Shown here in pieces: positions 1 to 9,278 of a stretch of 54,828 bases of DNA. How positions within the stretch are numbered: the first letter of the stretch is position 1; every line of letters begins with the position of its first letter. The notes beneath the pieces were generated by a model. The model made no database searches and had not been told where the DNA came from. It saw only the letters and a list, made by a program, of their open reading frames with translations. This stretch comes from Dolichospermum sp. LEGE 00240. GTDB taxonomy: Bacteria; Cyanobacteriota; Cyanobacteriia; Cyanobacteriales; Nostocaceae. The stretch lies in the NCBI RefSeq assembly GCF_015207875.1, contig NZ_JADEVZ010000031.1, positions 1 to 54,828 of the forward strand, written 5' to 3'. Both the position numbers and the translations under genes were made by a program.

Positions 1-2
1 CC

Positions 3-215
3 CCTGCCCCCTGCCCCTCTGCCTCTATCTCTGGGGTTGCCTATGGTAGTTACGCCCGTGTATTGCTGTCACCCATTCTTGACCAGTTGCAACAAAAGGA
101 GGTGATTAACACTGATAATCAAAGTCATATTCGCCTAGAAGAAGACCCGAAATTACTGTGGGAGGCTGTGAGGCTTGCCCATACTCTCGTTTCCCAGATT
201 AAGTCTGAGCGGTAA
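3..215 (+). CDS. C-terminal end of an unrecognised protein (cut by window edge)
   Basis: An open frame enters from the left edge and ends at TAA 213-215. The readable part includes GVAYGSYARVLLSPILD and a helical, charged C-terminus ending in QIKSER. I do not recognise the family. The first 25 or so bases are the CCCCTGCCCC-type low-complexity repeat that also closes the window at its right edge. This stretch may be an in-frame repeat insertion, or the frame may only read through intergenic repeat. It lies 45 bp upstream of the ycf45-like gene on the same strand. Confidence 0.4.
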   Translation, partial: PAPCPSASISGVAYGSYARVLLSPILDQLQQKEVINTDNQSHIRLEEDPKLLWEAVRLAHTLVSQIKSER

Positions 216-260
216 CGCTCCAACCATATCTCTAAAAACGTCAAGTCACCAATAGAAAGC

Positions 261-2000
261 ATGACGATTACAGAAGATCTCCAAAAGTTGTTAGATATTT
301 TGCCTCAAGACCTCCAAGAAAAATTAGAGAATCATCCGAAAGGGGATATTTTAGTTGAGGTAGTCTTGGATTTAGGCCGTCGCCCTGAAGCTCGGTTTCC
401 CCATGCAGCGGAGTATCTGAGCGAAACACCGGTCACTCAAGCACAGATAGATGATTGCATTCAACGAGTTGGAAATTTTGGGGGGGATAATCGGGCTGGA
501 ATTGAGCAAACTTTGCATCGGATCAGTGCTATCCGCAACCGTAGTGGTAAAATTATTGGCTTAACTTGTCGTGTCGGCAGGGCAGTATTCGGAACAATTG
601 CCATGATCCGCGATTTGGTGGAAACTGGTCAATCAATTCTCATGCTGGGTCGTCCTGGTGTTGGCAAAACTACAGCTTTAAGAGAAATCGCCCGTGTGTT
701 GGCGGATGATTTGCATAAGCGTGTGGTGATTATTGACACATCTAACGAAATTGCTGGGGATGGTGATGTTGCTCACCCAGCCATTGGTCGGGCAAGACGG
801 ATGCAAGTTTCTCAGCCAGAGTTACAACATCAAGTCATGATTGAGGCTGTGGAAAACCATATGCCAGAAGTCATTGTCATTGATGAAATTGGTACAGAAC
901 TGGAAGCTTTAGCAGCCCGGACAATTGCCGAACGCGGGGTGCAATTGGTGGGAACTGCCCACGGTAATCAAATTGAAAACCTGATTAAAAATCCTACTTT
1001 ATCGGACTTGGTTGGGGGAATTCAGGCTGTGACGCTGGGAGATGATGAGGCTAGACGGCGTGGTTCGCAAAAGACGGTTTTGGAACGCAAAGCTCCGCCT
1101 ACTTTTGAGATTGCTGTGGAAATGTTGGAACGGCAACGCTGGGTAGTTCATGAGTCTGTGGCTGATACGGTTGATACGTTATTACGTGGTCGTCAACCTA
1201 CTCCACAAACTAGAACTGTTGATGATCATGGCAAGGTTGGTATTGTTAGACAGTTGGCTGTAGTCAATGGTGGCAATGGTAATGGTCACGTTACGAATGT
1301 GGAAGAATCTTTCCTCTCTGCTAAACCTAATGGTTGGCGTTCTTCTGGACAAATGGTGGCTTTACCACCTTTATCTCTGGATAGAGAAAGACCAACGGGA
1401 CGCAGTGAATTTGACCGGTTGTTGGATGAATCTTTCAATTACTCGGAAAGTTTTGATTTTGCCAGCCGTAAACAAGCAGGTCCCAATGGGGAAGATTTAC
1501 CATTGCATATTTACCCCTATGGGGTGAGTCGTCACCAATTGGAACAGGTGATTAATGTGTTAACTTTGCCAGTGATATTGACCAAAGACTTAGATAGTGC
1601 AGATGCTATTTTAGCTTTGCGATCGCACGTCAAGAATCACGCTAAGTTAAGACAAATGGCTAAGGCTCGTCATGTCCCCATTCATGTGATCAAGTCTAGT
1701 ACAATTCCCCAAATTACTCGCAGTCTCCGCCGCTTACTAAATATTGATGATCCAGATATGGGCGACGACAGAGAGTTACAACTGTTATTACACAACGGTG
1801 GTGATGATGAAATGGACGCTTTGGAGGAAGCAAGACTTGCTGTAGAGCAGATTGTTATCCCTAAAGGTCAGCCTGTGGAGTTATTACCTCGTTCTTCCCA
1901 AGTGCGGAAAATGCAGCATGAGTTGGTGGAACATTATCGTCTCAAATCCGATAGTTTTGGCGATGAACCGAATCGGCGGTTAAGAATTTACCCGGCGTAG
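261..2000 (+). CDS. ycf45: Ycf45-like AAA ATPase with C-terminal R3H domain
   Basis: A 579-residue protein of the cyanobacterial/plastid Ycf45 family, related to the sporulation ATPase SpoIIIAA. The ATPase core is at about residues 90-290: Walker A GRPGVGKTT at 130-138 and Walker B VIVIDEIG at 204-211. A Gly/Asn-rich linker lies near residues 335-345. The C-terminus (about 520-579, including LVEHYRLKSDSFG and a basic end) looks like an R3H single-stranded nucleic-acid-binding domain. The biological role of Ycf45 is not established; nucleic-acid-dependent ATPase activity is inferred from the domains. ATG 261 has no strong ribosome binding site, but no better start is visible. Minus-strand genes follow, so it is probably the last gene of its transcript. 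Confidence 0.85.
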   Translation: MTITEDLQKLLDILPQDLQEKLENHPKGDILVEVVLDLGRRPEARFPHAAEYLSETPVTQAQIDDCIQRVGNFGGDNRAGIEQTLHRISAIRNRSGKIIGLTCRVGRAVFGTIAMIRDLVETGQSILMLGRPGVGKTTALREIARVLADDLHKRVVIIDTSNEIAGDGDVAHPAIGRARRMQVSQPELQHQVMIEAVENHMPEVIVIDEIGTELEALAARTIAERGVQLVGTAHGNQIENLIKNPTLSDLVGGIQAVTLGDDEARRRGSQKTVLERKAPPTFEIAVEMLERQRWVVHESVADTVDTLLRGRQPTPQTRTVDDHGKVGIVRQLAVVNGGNGNGHVTNVEESFLSAKPNGWRSSGQMVALPPLSLDRERPTGRSEFDRLLDESFNYSESFDFASRKQAGPNGEDLPLHIYPYGVSRHQLEQVINVLTLPVILTKDLDSADAILALRSHVKNHAKLRQMAKARHVPIHVIKSSTIPQITRSLRRLLNIDDPDMGDDRELQLLLHNGGDDEMDALEEARLAVEQIVIPKGQPVELLPRSSQVRKMQHELVEHYRLKSDSFGDEPNRRLRIYPA

Positions 2001-2118
2001 GTTGTTGATAAATTTTCCCTGAAATGATTGTTTTTAAGTCTTTTCAGGGGATTCTTAGGAGGGGAATTTATGAAATAAATGGCAATCCTATTTGATTTGT
2101 GAACATTGCAAAAGTCAG

Positions 2119-2147
2119 ATCCCCGACTTCTTTAAGAAGTCGGGGAT
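2119..2147. repeat. 29-bp dispersed palindrome, copy A
   Basis: Perfect inverted repeat: 14-base arms ATCCCCGACTTCTT and its complement around a single base. It lies about 120 bp after the ycf45-like gene and 155 bp from the convergent hydrolase gene, so it could act as a bidirectional terminator hairpin, though no clear T-run follows. Near-identical copies occur at 10174-10206 and 31549-31577, with a degenerate one at 32368-32396 and a half copy near 49262-49276, so it is a repeat family and not a one-off terminator. The rest of 2001-2301 holds nothing else recognisable. Confidence 0.8.
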
Positions 2148-2301
2148 GAGGATATCCAGTTGAGATTTTCAAAATTCTCTCTTGAGAAGGATTCTGAAAA
2201 TATAAATAACCTATAGGATGGATTATATATTTTACCCTGAGTGAAGTTGGGCTTGGTTTACCCTCCAAGCCTTTTTATTTTTTTGTTCGTCCTACAACCT
2301 A

Positions 2302-3966
2302 TTATTTATTGGCTGTCATACCTGGACCTTGTGCTTCTTGTCTCATCTCAGGAGAAAGTTCTCGCACTGTGCGAAAGGGAAATAGACGAGTTGAGGAAAT
2401 TTGAGCATAGTCAGAAGTTAGAAAAGGAGCATATTGACTAGCTTCAGGAGTTAACTGTGCTGCCATTGCTAGGGTAATACCTTTGAGAAACTGCCGCACA
2501 TCTTTAGCTTGTTCTCCAACTACTTCTTTGTTCAAGATAGGTGTATTTGGTTTCCCCATTTGATATGGAGTCAGACTAGGATCTATGATGCTTAAATGAG
2601 AAGCACCAACCACACCCACCAACCATTTTGGAGAGGGAATTTTCGCAAAACCCGTAACTTGTTCAGTTAATGCAGGGGTGATTTTATCTGCGGAACTGGA
2701 GAGGATTAATGTAGGGATTTGTACTTTTGTTAATCCAGTTTCCCCAAACATTAAAGAAGTGGTAGGATTAAGAGCGATCGCCTGTTTAATTCTCCCATCG
2801 CGCAATTGATAGGTTTTTTCTGGTAATGTTTGAGCCACACATTGAAGAGTTTCACCCAAGTTAGCCTTAGCTAAGTTTTGCTGACAGCGTTGTTTGAGGG
2901 TTTCGATTTGTAATTCACCCCCAGCTAATGCTAAAGCCGTTCCTCCACCAAAGGAATAACCTACAACCATCACATTATTAGTTGCTAATTTTCCCTGTAA
3001 AGGATTATTCGCAGTTTGGTTAACTTTTTCCAATTCATCAACAATAAAACTCACATCTTTGGGACGGTCTAAAAATTCTTGGGGTGCAACCAGTTGTTTT
3101 CTACCTTTGGTGACCGCCTTGAAATTAGTTTCATTACTACCAGGATGTTCTAAAGCCGCAACGACATAACCATAAGAAGCCAAATGTTCGGCTAAATAAC
3201 GCAAGTCAGTCCGCACCGAACCCCAACCATGAGAAAAGACAATTACGGGTTTATTTACACTGACAGCGGTAGAGAAATAAACATCCAGGGGAATTTTTCG
3301 TTGACGCTTTTGGTCATTGAAACTTAACTTGAGTGTCTGTACCTGCGCGCTTCCTGCTTGAGTAGGATCTAGAGAAGACACAACTTTGATATCTTTAGGG
3401 TTAACTTGGGGAGAAAGACCAAACATAAACCGCTGAGTGCGGACAAATGCACCATTTAAACTCCCCGCCACAGTTAAAGCCTGGGGTAAATTAATTTCTA
3501 GGCGTTTACTGGGATAGGCAGCAATAAAACTTAGTATAGATAAACCCTGTGGAGAATTAGCGGCTAAAATCAATCCCCCTTTCATAGCTTGTAGTCCCGC
3601 TTCATCTCGACGGGTAATAGCTGTAGAGATATCACTAAGAATTGTAGTCCCAATTTGGGTATTGATTAATCTATCTAAAGTACCAATATTTATGGGAATT
3701 CGGATTTTTAGTCCCTCTACCAAAAAACGACGTTGTTCTTCAGTCATTCTCTTGGTATAAGTTCCTAAACTATCTGGTAATTTGCCAGTTTCCGTAGATT
3801 TTTTTAAATCTTCCAAGGACGCAGATTCCTCTAGAGGTCCATAACGAATCACAACTGTATCTGCTGCTTGTACAGAAGAATTAACTCCAAAAAACGGTGT
3901 TAGGGCGACAAGACAAAATGCCCCTGCAAATACCTTAAAATTCTTCCAGTTTTTCTCTGTGAACAT
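2302..3966 (-). CDS. Secreted alpha/beta hydrolase with DUF1400 domain
   Basis: About 554 residues. The N-terminus has a signal-peptide-like stretch (hydrophobic AGAFCLVALTPFFGV, then SSVQA before AD). A DUF1400-type domain covers about residues 30-180, as is typical of cyanobacteria. The rest is an alpha/beta hydrolase: the oxyanion region is VFSHGWGS, the nucleophile elbow is VGYSFGGG, and late Asp and His candidates are SSSADKIT and GASHLS. It probably acts on an ester in the periplasm or envelope; the substrate is unknown. The frame also opens at TTG 3984, but ATG 3966 is preferred because GAGG lies about 12 bases upstream. It is convergent with the ycf45-like gene. Confidence 0.8.
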   Translation of the reverse strand: MFTEKNWKNFKVFAGAFCLVALTPFFGVNSSVQAADTVVIRYGPLEESASLEDLKKSTETGKLPDSLGTYTKRMTEEQRRFLVEGLKIRIPINIGTLDRLINTQIGTTILSDISTAITRRDEAGLQAMKGGLILAANSPQGLSILSFIAAYPSKRLEINLPQALTVAGSLNGAFVRTQRFMFGLSPQVNPKDIKVVSSLDPTQAGSAQVQTLKLSFNDQKRQRKIPLDVYFSTAVSVNKPVIVFSHGWGSVRTDLRYLAEHLASYGYVVAALEHPGSNETNFKAVTKGRKQLVAPQEFLDRPKDVSFIVDELEKVNQTANNPLQGKLATNNVMVVGYSFGGGTALALAGGELQIETLKQRCQQNLAKANLGETLQCVAQTLPEKTYQLRDGRIKQAIALNPTTSLMFGETGLTKVQIPTLILSSSADKITPALTEQVTGFAKIPSPKWLVGVVGASHLSIIDPSLTPYQMGKPNTPILNKEVVGEQAKDVRQFLKGITLAMAAQLTPEASQYAPFLTSDYAQISSTRLFPFRTVRELSPEMRQEAQGPGMTANK

Positions 3967-4134
3967 CTTTATATTGCCCCTCAACTTAGGAGATTCTACC
4001 TGATTTTACGGTCTTTATCCTACATTCAGACACCCCATTTCTAAATCAGCAACTCCCATAGGGTTCACCTACTTACCTGGACAGAACCCTATTATTTACA
4101 GGTATTGAATTTTTATTTGACTCATACAGTTATA

Positions 4135-5394
4135 TTAAAGCTTTTGTCCTGTGTAGATGGAGCGAACTTCACCGTTACGACGAACAATAGCTTCTCCGTT
4201 ACTTACATCTACGAGTGTCCAGCCTGTAGTACCAATATTTTCACCTAGATTAATTCGGCGACTAATACCATCTACCTGAAACAAAGCCACGGATTTATTA
4301 CCCAACTCCAATAGTCCCTCTAATTGAGCAGAATAGCTAGGTGATAAATCCTGTTGTGATATGTTCTTAGTTTCTTTTACAGGTGCAGGGGGAACAATTG
4401 TTGGTAATTGCGGTGGTGCGACTTTCACTGGTTGAGGATTAACGGCTGCTGGTTTGAGACTAACCTGTGATGTTTTGGGTATGGGTTTAATTACTGGTTG
4501 TATAGTATTAATAGTAGGCGAATTATTAACTGTTAAAGATGAAGGTAAGGTAGGTGGTACTGGGACTGTGGGAACAGTTGGTATTTGATATTTGGGTGCA
4601 GGAGACTGATAAACTGGAATATATATGCGCTCAACCACATTAGGGGTAGTCAAGCGATTATTAGCAGGTAGCACATTATTTGCTGCGACAGATAGTGGTA
4701 GGGTTTCTGTTGGTTGGGTATTTGGTAAAGGTGAGGCGGTGGTTTGATTGAGATTAACAGTGGGAAATCCTGGTTTAGCAATTGTTTTATTATGGGTTGT
4801 TCCTTGCTGTTCTATGACAGTTAAGGCTTCCAACAGATAATTTACTAAGTCTAACTGAGGATCTGTGGTTATAGATGCAGGTGATAGTGTCTGGTGATTT
4901 GGCAAACTTTGGGAAGTTAATTGGGCATTTATTGTATTTAATAAACCAGAATCGGTCAAGTAGACCATTCCCAAAGTCCCTACGGTTAGGCTTAATCCCA
5001 TAAATATCAGTTTACCTAAACCACTGGTTTGTTGTTGTTCAGTAGTTGTAATTGCTCTGATAGATGGATGATTAACCACTAGTGTAGTGGTTTGGACGTT
5101 TTTAATAGGTGCAGTAGATTGTAATGGACGATTAAGTTTTGATGGCAAAACCACATCTGGCATTTGAAATGTCATGGTTTGCACGGGGACAGATTCGGTT
5201 CTCTCTCTATGATGATTTCGCTTGCTTCGACCATCAAGAATGTTGTCAATATCATGAAAAAGTTCGTCCATTAAGCTTTCAGCATAGCTTTCTATTGTCC
5301 AAGGCTCGTTATTAACGAAATCTATGCCTAAGGACATACTGGCGCTATCGGACGCTTCTGAAATAAGTAAATCAGTGCTGGATTTGGGTAACAT
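4135..5394 (-). CDS. Single-pass membrane protein with GspC/PilP-like C-terminal domain
   Basis: A 419-residue protein of no named family. It has an acidic N-terminal region, one transmembrane helix at about residues 127-146 (LGKLIFMGLSLTVGTLGMVY), a long Pro/Thr/Gln-rich stretch at about 160-345, and a compact C-terminal domain at about 355-419. That domain contains VALFQVDGISRRINLGENIG and WTLVDVSNGEAIVRRNGE, the rhythm of the small beta domains of type II secretion GspC and type IV pilus PilP. I infer a periplasmic tether linking an inner-membrane machine to the envelope; this is not proven. Upstream of the start, at 5403-5434, is an STRR (GTTGTTCGTTGTC-type). Confidence 0.6.
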   Translation of the reverse strand: MLPKSSTDLLISEASDSASMSLGIDFVNNEPWTIESYAESLMDELFHDIDNILDGRSKRNHHRERTESVPVQTMTFQMPDVVLPSKLNRPLQSTAPIKNVQTTTLVVNHPSIRAITTTEQQQTSGLGKLIFMGLSLTVGTLGMVYLTDSGLLNTINAQLTSQSLPNHQTLSPASITTDPQLDLVNYLLEALTVIEQQGTTHNKTIAKPGFPTVNLNQTTASPLPNTQPTETLPLSVAANNVLPANNRLTTPNVVERIYIPVYQSPAPKYQIPTVPTVPVPPTLPSSLTVNNSPTINTIQPVIKPIPKTSQVSLKPAAVNPQPVKVAPPQLPTIVPPAPVKETKNISQQDLSPSYSAQLEGLLELGNKSVALFQVDGISRRINLGENIGTTGWTLVDVSNGEAIVRRNGEVRSIYTGQKL

Positions 5395-5402
5395 AGACTT
5401 TT

Positions 5403-5434
5403 TCGGTTGTTCGTTGTCAGTTGTTCGTTGTCCA
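5403..5434. repeat. STRR-type short tandem repeat
   Basis: Degenerate TTGTTCGTTGTC/TTGTCAGTTGTTCG heptamer-like units lie directly upstream of the GspC/PilP-like gene. The same vocabulary appears at 21598-21670, 39765-39807 and 54755-54790. Confidence 0.65.
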
Positions 5435-5630
5435 AGAGGATGTTTTAAAAGTGGTGTCCCGTAATTTTCATCACATTTTTACCTCCTTTATAAGGTAAGG
5501 GTTAGGGAGGTGTGAAATATTTGATACAGCAATCATGACTTTTCCAACACCCTCTAAGAGAAGGAATAAGGAAGAAGAAAATTTCCCATACTGGAATTAT
5601 TACTAGAATAGTTGTCCTCCCCATAACCCA

Positions 5631-7538
5631 TTACCCATTACCTATTGCCGTCTTGTTTTTAGCTACTTCTAAATATATCAAAAGAGCGTTGATATCGGCT
5701 GGGTTAACTCCGCCAATTCTTGCTGCTTGTCCAATGGTGAGAGGTTTAACTTTGTTGAGTTTTTCTCTGGATTCTTTAGATAAAGTCTCAATGGTTGAGT
5801 AGTCTAAATTGCCAGGTAGTTGGCGATTTGCTTGACGGGCAACTTGGTCAATTTGGTTTTGCTGTCTGGCTAAATAACCAGCGTATTTAATGTCAATTTC
5901 CGCGCCTTCTTTTTCAGCTTGCTGGAGAATAGGGTTATCAAGTCCGTGGCGTTCTAAATCAATGTAATGGATACCTGAACGACGCAATAAATCAGCCAGG
6001 GTAATAGAACCTTTAATTGCTTCTTGGGTATCGTGAGCGATCGCCTGTCCCACTGCCTCATTCTCTTTTATTCTAGTAACATGAAGGCGTTTTTTCTCCG
6101 CTGTAATTTGTTCTTGTTTTCGACTATACAAATCCCAGCGCCGGTCATCAATTAAACCTATTTCCCGTCCTAAAGGTGTCATGCGGATATCAGCGTTATC
6201 GGAACGCAGTAACAACCGATACTCTGACCGACTGGTGAGCATTCGATAAGGTTCGCGTAAATCCTTCGTACACAGGTCATCAATTAACGTGCCAATATAA
6301 CTTTGTTCACGGGGGAAAATAACCATTTCCTCACCTCGCACAAACCGCGCTGCATTGATTCCCGCTACTATACCTTGAGCAGCCGCTTCTTCATAACCGG
6401 TCGTTCCATTTACCTGTCCGGCACAAAATAACCCTGGAATTTTCTTGGTCATCAACGAGGGAAAACATTGAGTTGCAGGTAAATAATCATACTCTACAGC
6501 ATAAGCCGGACGCAACATCACACAATTTTCTAACCCAGTCAAACTCCGCAACATCAAAATTTGCAAAGTTTCGGGTAAACCAGTGGAAAAACCTTGAATA
6601 TATAATTCAGGAATATCTCTTCCTTCCGGTTCAATAAAGATTTGGTGACTTTCCTTATCGGCAAAGCGGACAATCTTATCTTCAATACTCGGACAATAGC
6701 GGGGTCCCTTTGCTTCCACCCAACCACCATACACTGGGGACAGATGCAAATTTTCCCGAATTAAGCGATGAGTTTCTTGAGTCGTGCGGGTCATGTGACA
6801 AGGCATTTGTTCCCGTTCTAACCACACTGCGGGGTCAAAACTGAACCACCGCACAGCTTCGTCTCCTGGTTGCACTTCCATTTGACTGTAATCAACGGAA
6901 CGCTTATCAACCCGCGCTGGTGTCCCAGTTTTCAGTCTGCCGGTTTCAAATCCCAAACGATTCAGAGTTTGTGTTAACCCTTCCGCTGCAAACTCTCCCG
7001 CGCGTCCTGCGGCCATGGATTTATTCCCCACCCAAATTTTACCGCCTAAAAATGTGCCAGTGGTGAGAATGACGGCTTTACAGTGAAAAGATACGCCAAA
7101 ATAGGTTTCTAAACCAATAACTTCATTACTATCATTTAAGATTAAATCCGTGACCATGCCTTCCCGAATTGTCAAGTTCTCTTGATTTTCGACAATTCCC
7201 TTCATTATCGCCGCATATTCCCGCTTATCAGTTTGCGCCCGTAATGCCCACACCGCTGGACCCCGTGAAGAATTGAGGATGCGTTTTTGCAGGTATGTCC
7301 GGTCTGCCATTTTGCCAATTTCCCCACCCAAAGCATCTATTTCATGGGTTAATTGGGACTTAGCAGGACCACCCACTGCGGGGTTACAGGGTTGCCAAGC
7401 GATTTTATCTAAATTTAGGGTCAATAGCAAAGTGCGACAACCGAGGCGAGCAGTGGCAAGCGCTGCTTCACAACCGGCGTGACCTGCACCGACGACAATC
7501 ACATCATAAGCGTCTCGGAATTCAACGGAATTGTGCAT
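5631..7538 (-). CDS. mnmG: tRNA uridine-5-carboxymethylaminomethyl modification enzyme MnmG
   Basis: About 635 residues, normal for MnmG (GidA). With MnmE it modifies the wobble uridine of certain tRNAs using FAD, folate and NADH. The FAD-binding motif [12 protein letters not shown] is at about residues 15-26. The conserved signatures [15 protein letters not shown] and [14 protein letters not shown] are intact, and the helical C-terminal domain has [15 protein letters not shown]. The frame opens at TTG 7550, with ATGs at 7544 and 7538; 7538 is chosen because the homologous proteins begin MHxSVEF, but no clear ribosome binding site decides it. The last residues (KTAIGNG) are encoded by the local repeat CCCATTACCTATTGCC, so the tail is repeat-derived. 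Confidence 0.95.
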   Translation of the reverse strand: MHNSVEFRDAYDVIVVGAGHAGCEAALATARLGCRTLLLTLNLDKIAWQPCNPAVGGPAKSQLTHEIDALGGEIGKMADRTYLQKRILNSSRGPAVWALRAQTDKREYAAIMKGIVENQENLTIREGMVTDLILNDSNEVIGLETYFGVSFHCKAVILTTGTFLGGKIWVGNKSMAAGRAGEFAAEGLTQTLNRLGFETGRLKTGTPARVDKRSVDYSQMEVQPGDEAVRWFSFDPAVWLEREQMPCHMTRTTQETHRLIRENLHLSPVYGGWVEAKGPRYCPSIEDKIVRFADKESHQIFIEPEGRDIPELYIQGFSTGLPETLQILMLRSLTGLENCVMLRPAYAVEYDYLPATQCFPSLMTKKIPGLFCAGQVNGTTGYEEAAAQGIVAGINAARFVRGEEMVIFPREQSYIGTLIDDLCTKDLREPYRMLTSRSEYRLLLRSDNADIRMTPLGREIGLIDDRRWDLYSRKQEQITAEKKRLHVTRIKENEAVGQAIAHDTQEAIKGSITLADLLRRSGIHYIDLERHGLDNPILQQAEKEGAEIDIKYAGYLARQQNQIDQVARQANRQLPGNLDYSTIETLSKESREKLNKVKPLTIGQAARIGGVNPADINALLIYLEVAKNKTAIGNG

Positions 7539-7571
7539 GGTCATAACCAATGAAGAATTAAAAATTGTGAA

Positions 7572-7823
7572 CTACCCACACTGACTTGACGGTACAGTGT
7601 CGGCTTCCTGTCCAACAGAAAAAACAGTAGTAGACTTCTTGCGTCCTCTATTACTGCGACTTATTTCTGGGCGACAGGCTTATTGATGAGGTTGTTCATG
7701 GGGGAAACCCCCAAGACCACACTTCATCGCTTTATCCCCTGTTCCAGAGGTCAAAATTCGTAGTCCCTCATCTCTGAGGTTTATTGCTGCACTAATATCT
7801 CTATCAATTACATTCAGTATTCT
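7572..7823 (-). pseudogene. C-terminal remnant of an IS200/IS605-type TnpB (OrfB)
   Basis: Minus-strand reading gives VIDRDISAAINLRDEGLRIL then TSGTGDKA, and later RSNRGRKKSTTVFSVGQEAD, which is the typical cyanobacterial TnpB C-terminus with the last catalytic Asp (DRDISAAIN). A stop interrupts it after EQPHQ, within a segment rich in GGGGGTTTCCCCC that does not belong to the family and looks inserted. The N-terminus, RuvC core and zinc finger are gone. It lies just upstream of mnmG and is a dead insertion-sequence end. Confidence 0.8.
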
Positions 7824-7913
7824 AGCCTATATTTAGGAGCGATTTCAGTTTTTACTAGCTTAGGAACGTGGATTTATTAACTGACAATTCTTGATAACCA
7901 CCGTATAAAGATC

Positions 7914-8037
7914 AGGACTTACGCAACTGGTACATTGGTAGGGTGCGTCAGATATCAACAATCTGTTTATTTACAGGATTTATGCAGTAGTAAAGCACCC
8001 TACAACAGATTTTTGGTGTGACACTTGCGTAAGTCCT
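7914..8037. mobile_element. 124-bp MITE-like element with 13-bp terminal inverted repeats
   Basis: The ends AGGACTTACGCAA (7914-7926) and TTGCGTAAGTCCT (8025-8037) are perfect inverted complements. The interior has a second imperfect pairing (GGTAGGGTGCGTC against GTAAAGCACCCTAC), so the whole unit can fold into a long hairpin. There is no coding capacity and no clear target duplication. It occupies the gap between the TnpB remnant and the sipA-like gene. The remaining part of 7824-8230 shows only the TTAGGAACG-type repeat near 7860, which has a related copy near 54180. Confidence 0.7.
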
Positions 8038-8230
8038 AAGGATATTAAAAATAACGCTAAAAAGCTTATACGCGCTCCATGCCATTCCCAGTGTGGTTTT
8101 AGTGTGTCTCGTAATAGGTTAATCTGGTTCATAGAGGTTTCTTTGATTGTGTGGTAACTTTCCACGAAACCCTTTCTCTGTTAGCTTTTTCTCTATTTTT
8201 CGTCCTGTACAGAGTACAAACTATTGCAAA

Positions 8231-8473
8231 ATGTCTTCAGAATTCCCAATTGGTAGTAAAGTCCGTGTGGTATCATTGCCACCATATCTGAAAACGGCGG
8301 AACCAATGCCGATGTTACGTCCCCCCGAGGTAATTCATATTGGCGAAGAAGGTATAGTTCTTGACCGTCGCCCTGGTGGTTATTGGGGTGTCCGCTTTAC
8401 TAGAGGTGCTTTTCTCATAGATAGCCAATACATTGAAAGTATCGAAAACCCGTCTGATCCCCAATCAGATTGA
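8231..8473 (+). CDS. sipA: SipA/CRR42-like small protein
   Basis: About 80 residues, matching the cyanobacterial family that includes SipA (shown in Synechococcus to bind the histidine kinase NblS) and plant CRR42, an NDH assembly factor. Key segments are GSKVRVVSLPPYLKTAEPMP, GEEGIVLDRRPGGYWGVRF and TRGAFLIDSQYIESIE. It is a compact beta-rich fold with no membrane segment. The open frame begins at 8147, but the extra 28 residues are unlike the family and ATG 8231 gives the normal length and N-terminus. It precedes the peroxiredoxin by 55 bp on the same strand, so cotranscription is possible. Confidence 0.8.
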   Translation: MSSEFPIGSKVRVVSLPPYLKTAEPMPMLRPPEVIHIGEEGIVLDRRPGGYWGVRFTRGAFLIDSQYIESIENPSDPQSD

Positions 8474-8528
8474 AAATAGAGAACAACAAGAATGTAAACT
8501 TATTTAAGTTATTTTTTTGGTTGAGAAA

Positions 8529-9086
8529 ATGGGTTCCCGTCGCACTTTTATTAGCATCTTATTTGCTTCTTGTTTGGCCGTTATTAGTTGGTTTAATTTT
8601 ACCCCTCCTGCTCAAGCTTTAGGTGGTAAATTACCCACAATTAATCAACCTGCACCTGAATTTACTTTACCAACTAATACAGGCAATGGTAAAGTCTCTT
8701 TGGCTGATTTTCGGGGTAGGTGGGTAGTTCTTTATTTCTATCCCAAAGACTTTACCTCTGGTTGTACTATTGAAGCCCGACGTTTTCAGCAAGATTTACC
8801 TAAATATATTCAGAAAAATACTGAGATTATTGGTATCAGTGCTGATGATGTTGATTCTCATGCAGAATTTTGTGACTCGGAGGGGTTAAGATTTCCTTTA
8901 TTAGCTGATATTAAGGGTGAAGTTAGTAAAGCTTATGGTTCTTGGATAGGTGTTGTCTCTATGCGCCATAGTTTTATTATTGATCCTCAAGGGATATTAC
9001 GCGCAACTTTTGTGAAGGTTAATCCTAGTATTCACAGTATGCAAGTTTTGGAAATGTTGAACAAGTTGCAATCTTCTGTTTCTTAG
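8529..9086 (+). CDS. PrxQ/BCP-type peroxiredoxin, exported, lacking the usual resolving cysteine
   Basis: A 185-residue thioredoxin-fold peroxiredoxin that reduces peroxides with a peroxidatic cysteine. Residues 1-30 form a signal peptide with SRRTFI (Tat-like twin arginine) and an AQA cleavage site, so it probably works outside the cytoplasm (thylakoid lumen or periplasm). The peroxidatic Cys is C79 in DFTSGCT. The resolving Cys that standard PrxQ has five residues later is Arg84 here. The other remaining cysteine in the mature protein is C115 (HAEFC), which could be an alternative resolving residue. ATG 8529 is chosen; an in-frame TTG lies at 8517. The region after it (9092-9244) is a dispersed repeat. 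Confidence 0.85.
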   Translation: MGSRRTFISILFASCLAVISWFNFTPPAQALGGKLPTINQPAPEFTLPTNTGNGKVSLADFRGRWVVLYFYPKDFTSGCTIEARRFQQDLPKYIQKNTEIIGISADDVDSHAEFCDSEGLRFPLLADIKGEVSKAYGSWIGVVSMRHSFIIDPQGILRATFVKVNPSIHSMQVLEMLNKLQSSVS

Positions 9087-9091
9087 CAAGA

Positions 9092-9244
9092 CGGCGATTA
9101 GCAAGACGGCGATTAGAAATCGCGGCTACACAAACGAAGTCCACCTGCGTGGACTAATAAAAGATGTTTCTAACCTGCGAAGGCAGATTTTGTCTGTGTA
9201 GCTGTGTATCCCTGACGGGAGCCGGAGGCATCTTTCCGATCGCC
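9092..9244. repeat. Dispersed hairpin repeat family R1, copy 1
   Basis: Contains GGCGATTAGAAATCGCGGCTACACAAAC, split here as GGCGATTAGAAATCGC and GGCTACACAAAC, followed by GTCCACCTGCGTGGACTAA, then TTTTGTCTGTGTAGCTG and a closing GATCGCC. The two ends are complementary, so it can fold as one long stem with small side hairpins. The first 17 bases are duplicated (GACGGCGATTAGCAA). Other copies are at 22750-22862, 36829-36968 and, as a half, 37024-37073. It is non-coding. Confidence 0.75.
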
Positions 9245-9278
9245 AGGTATAATTCCATTGGAGGGCTAATTTTTTGAT

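Noticed and set aside
2068-2441. Two small open frames near the ycf45/hydrolase junction
   Set aside because: They overlap the palindrome and the hydrolase 3' end, and have no coding character or ribosome binding site.
8147-8230. 28-residue N-terminal extension of the SipA-like protein
   Set aside because: Cys/Phe/Pro-rich sequence unlike the family; ATG 8231 gives the expected length.
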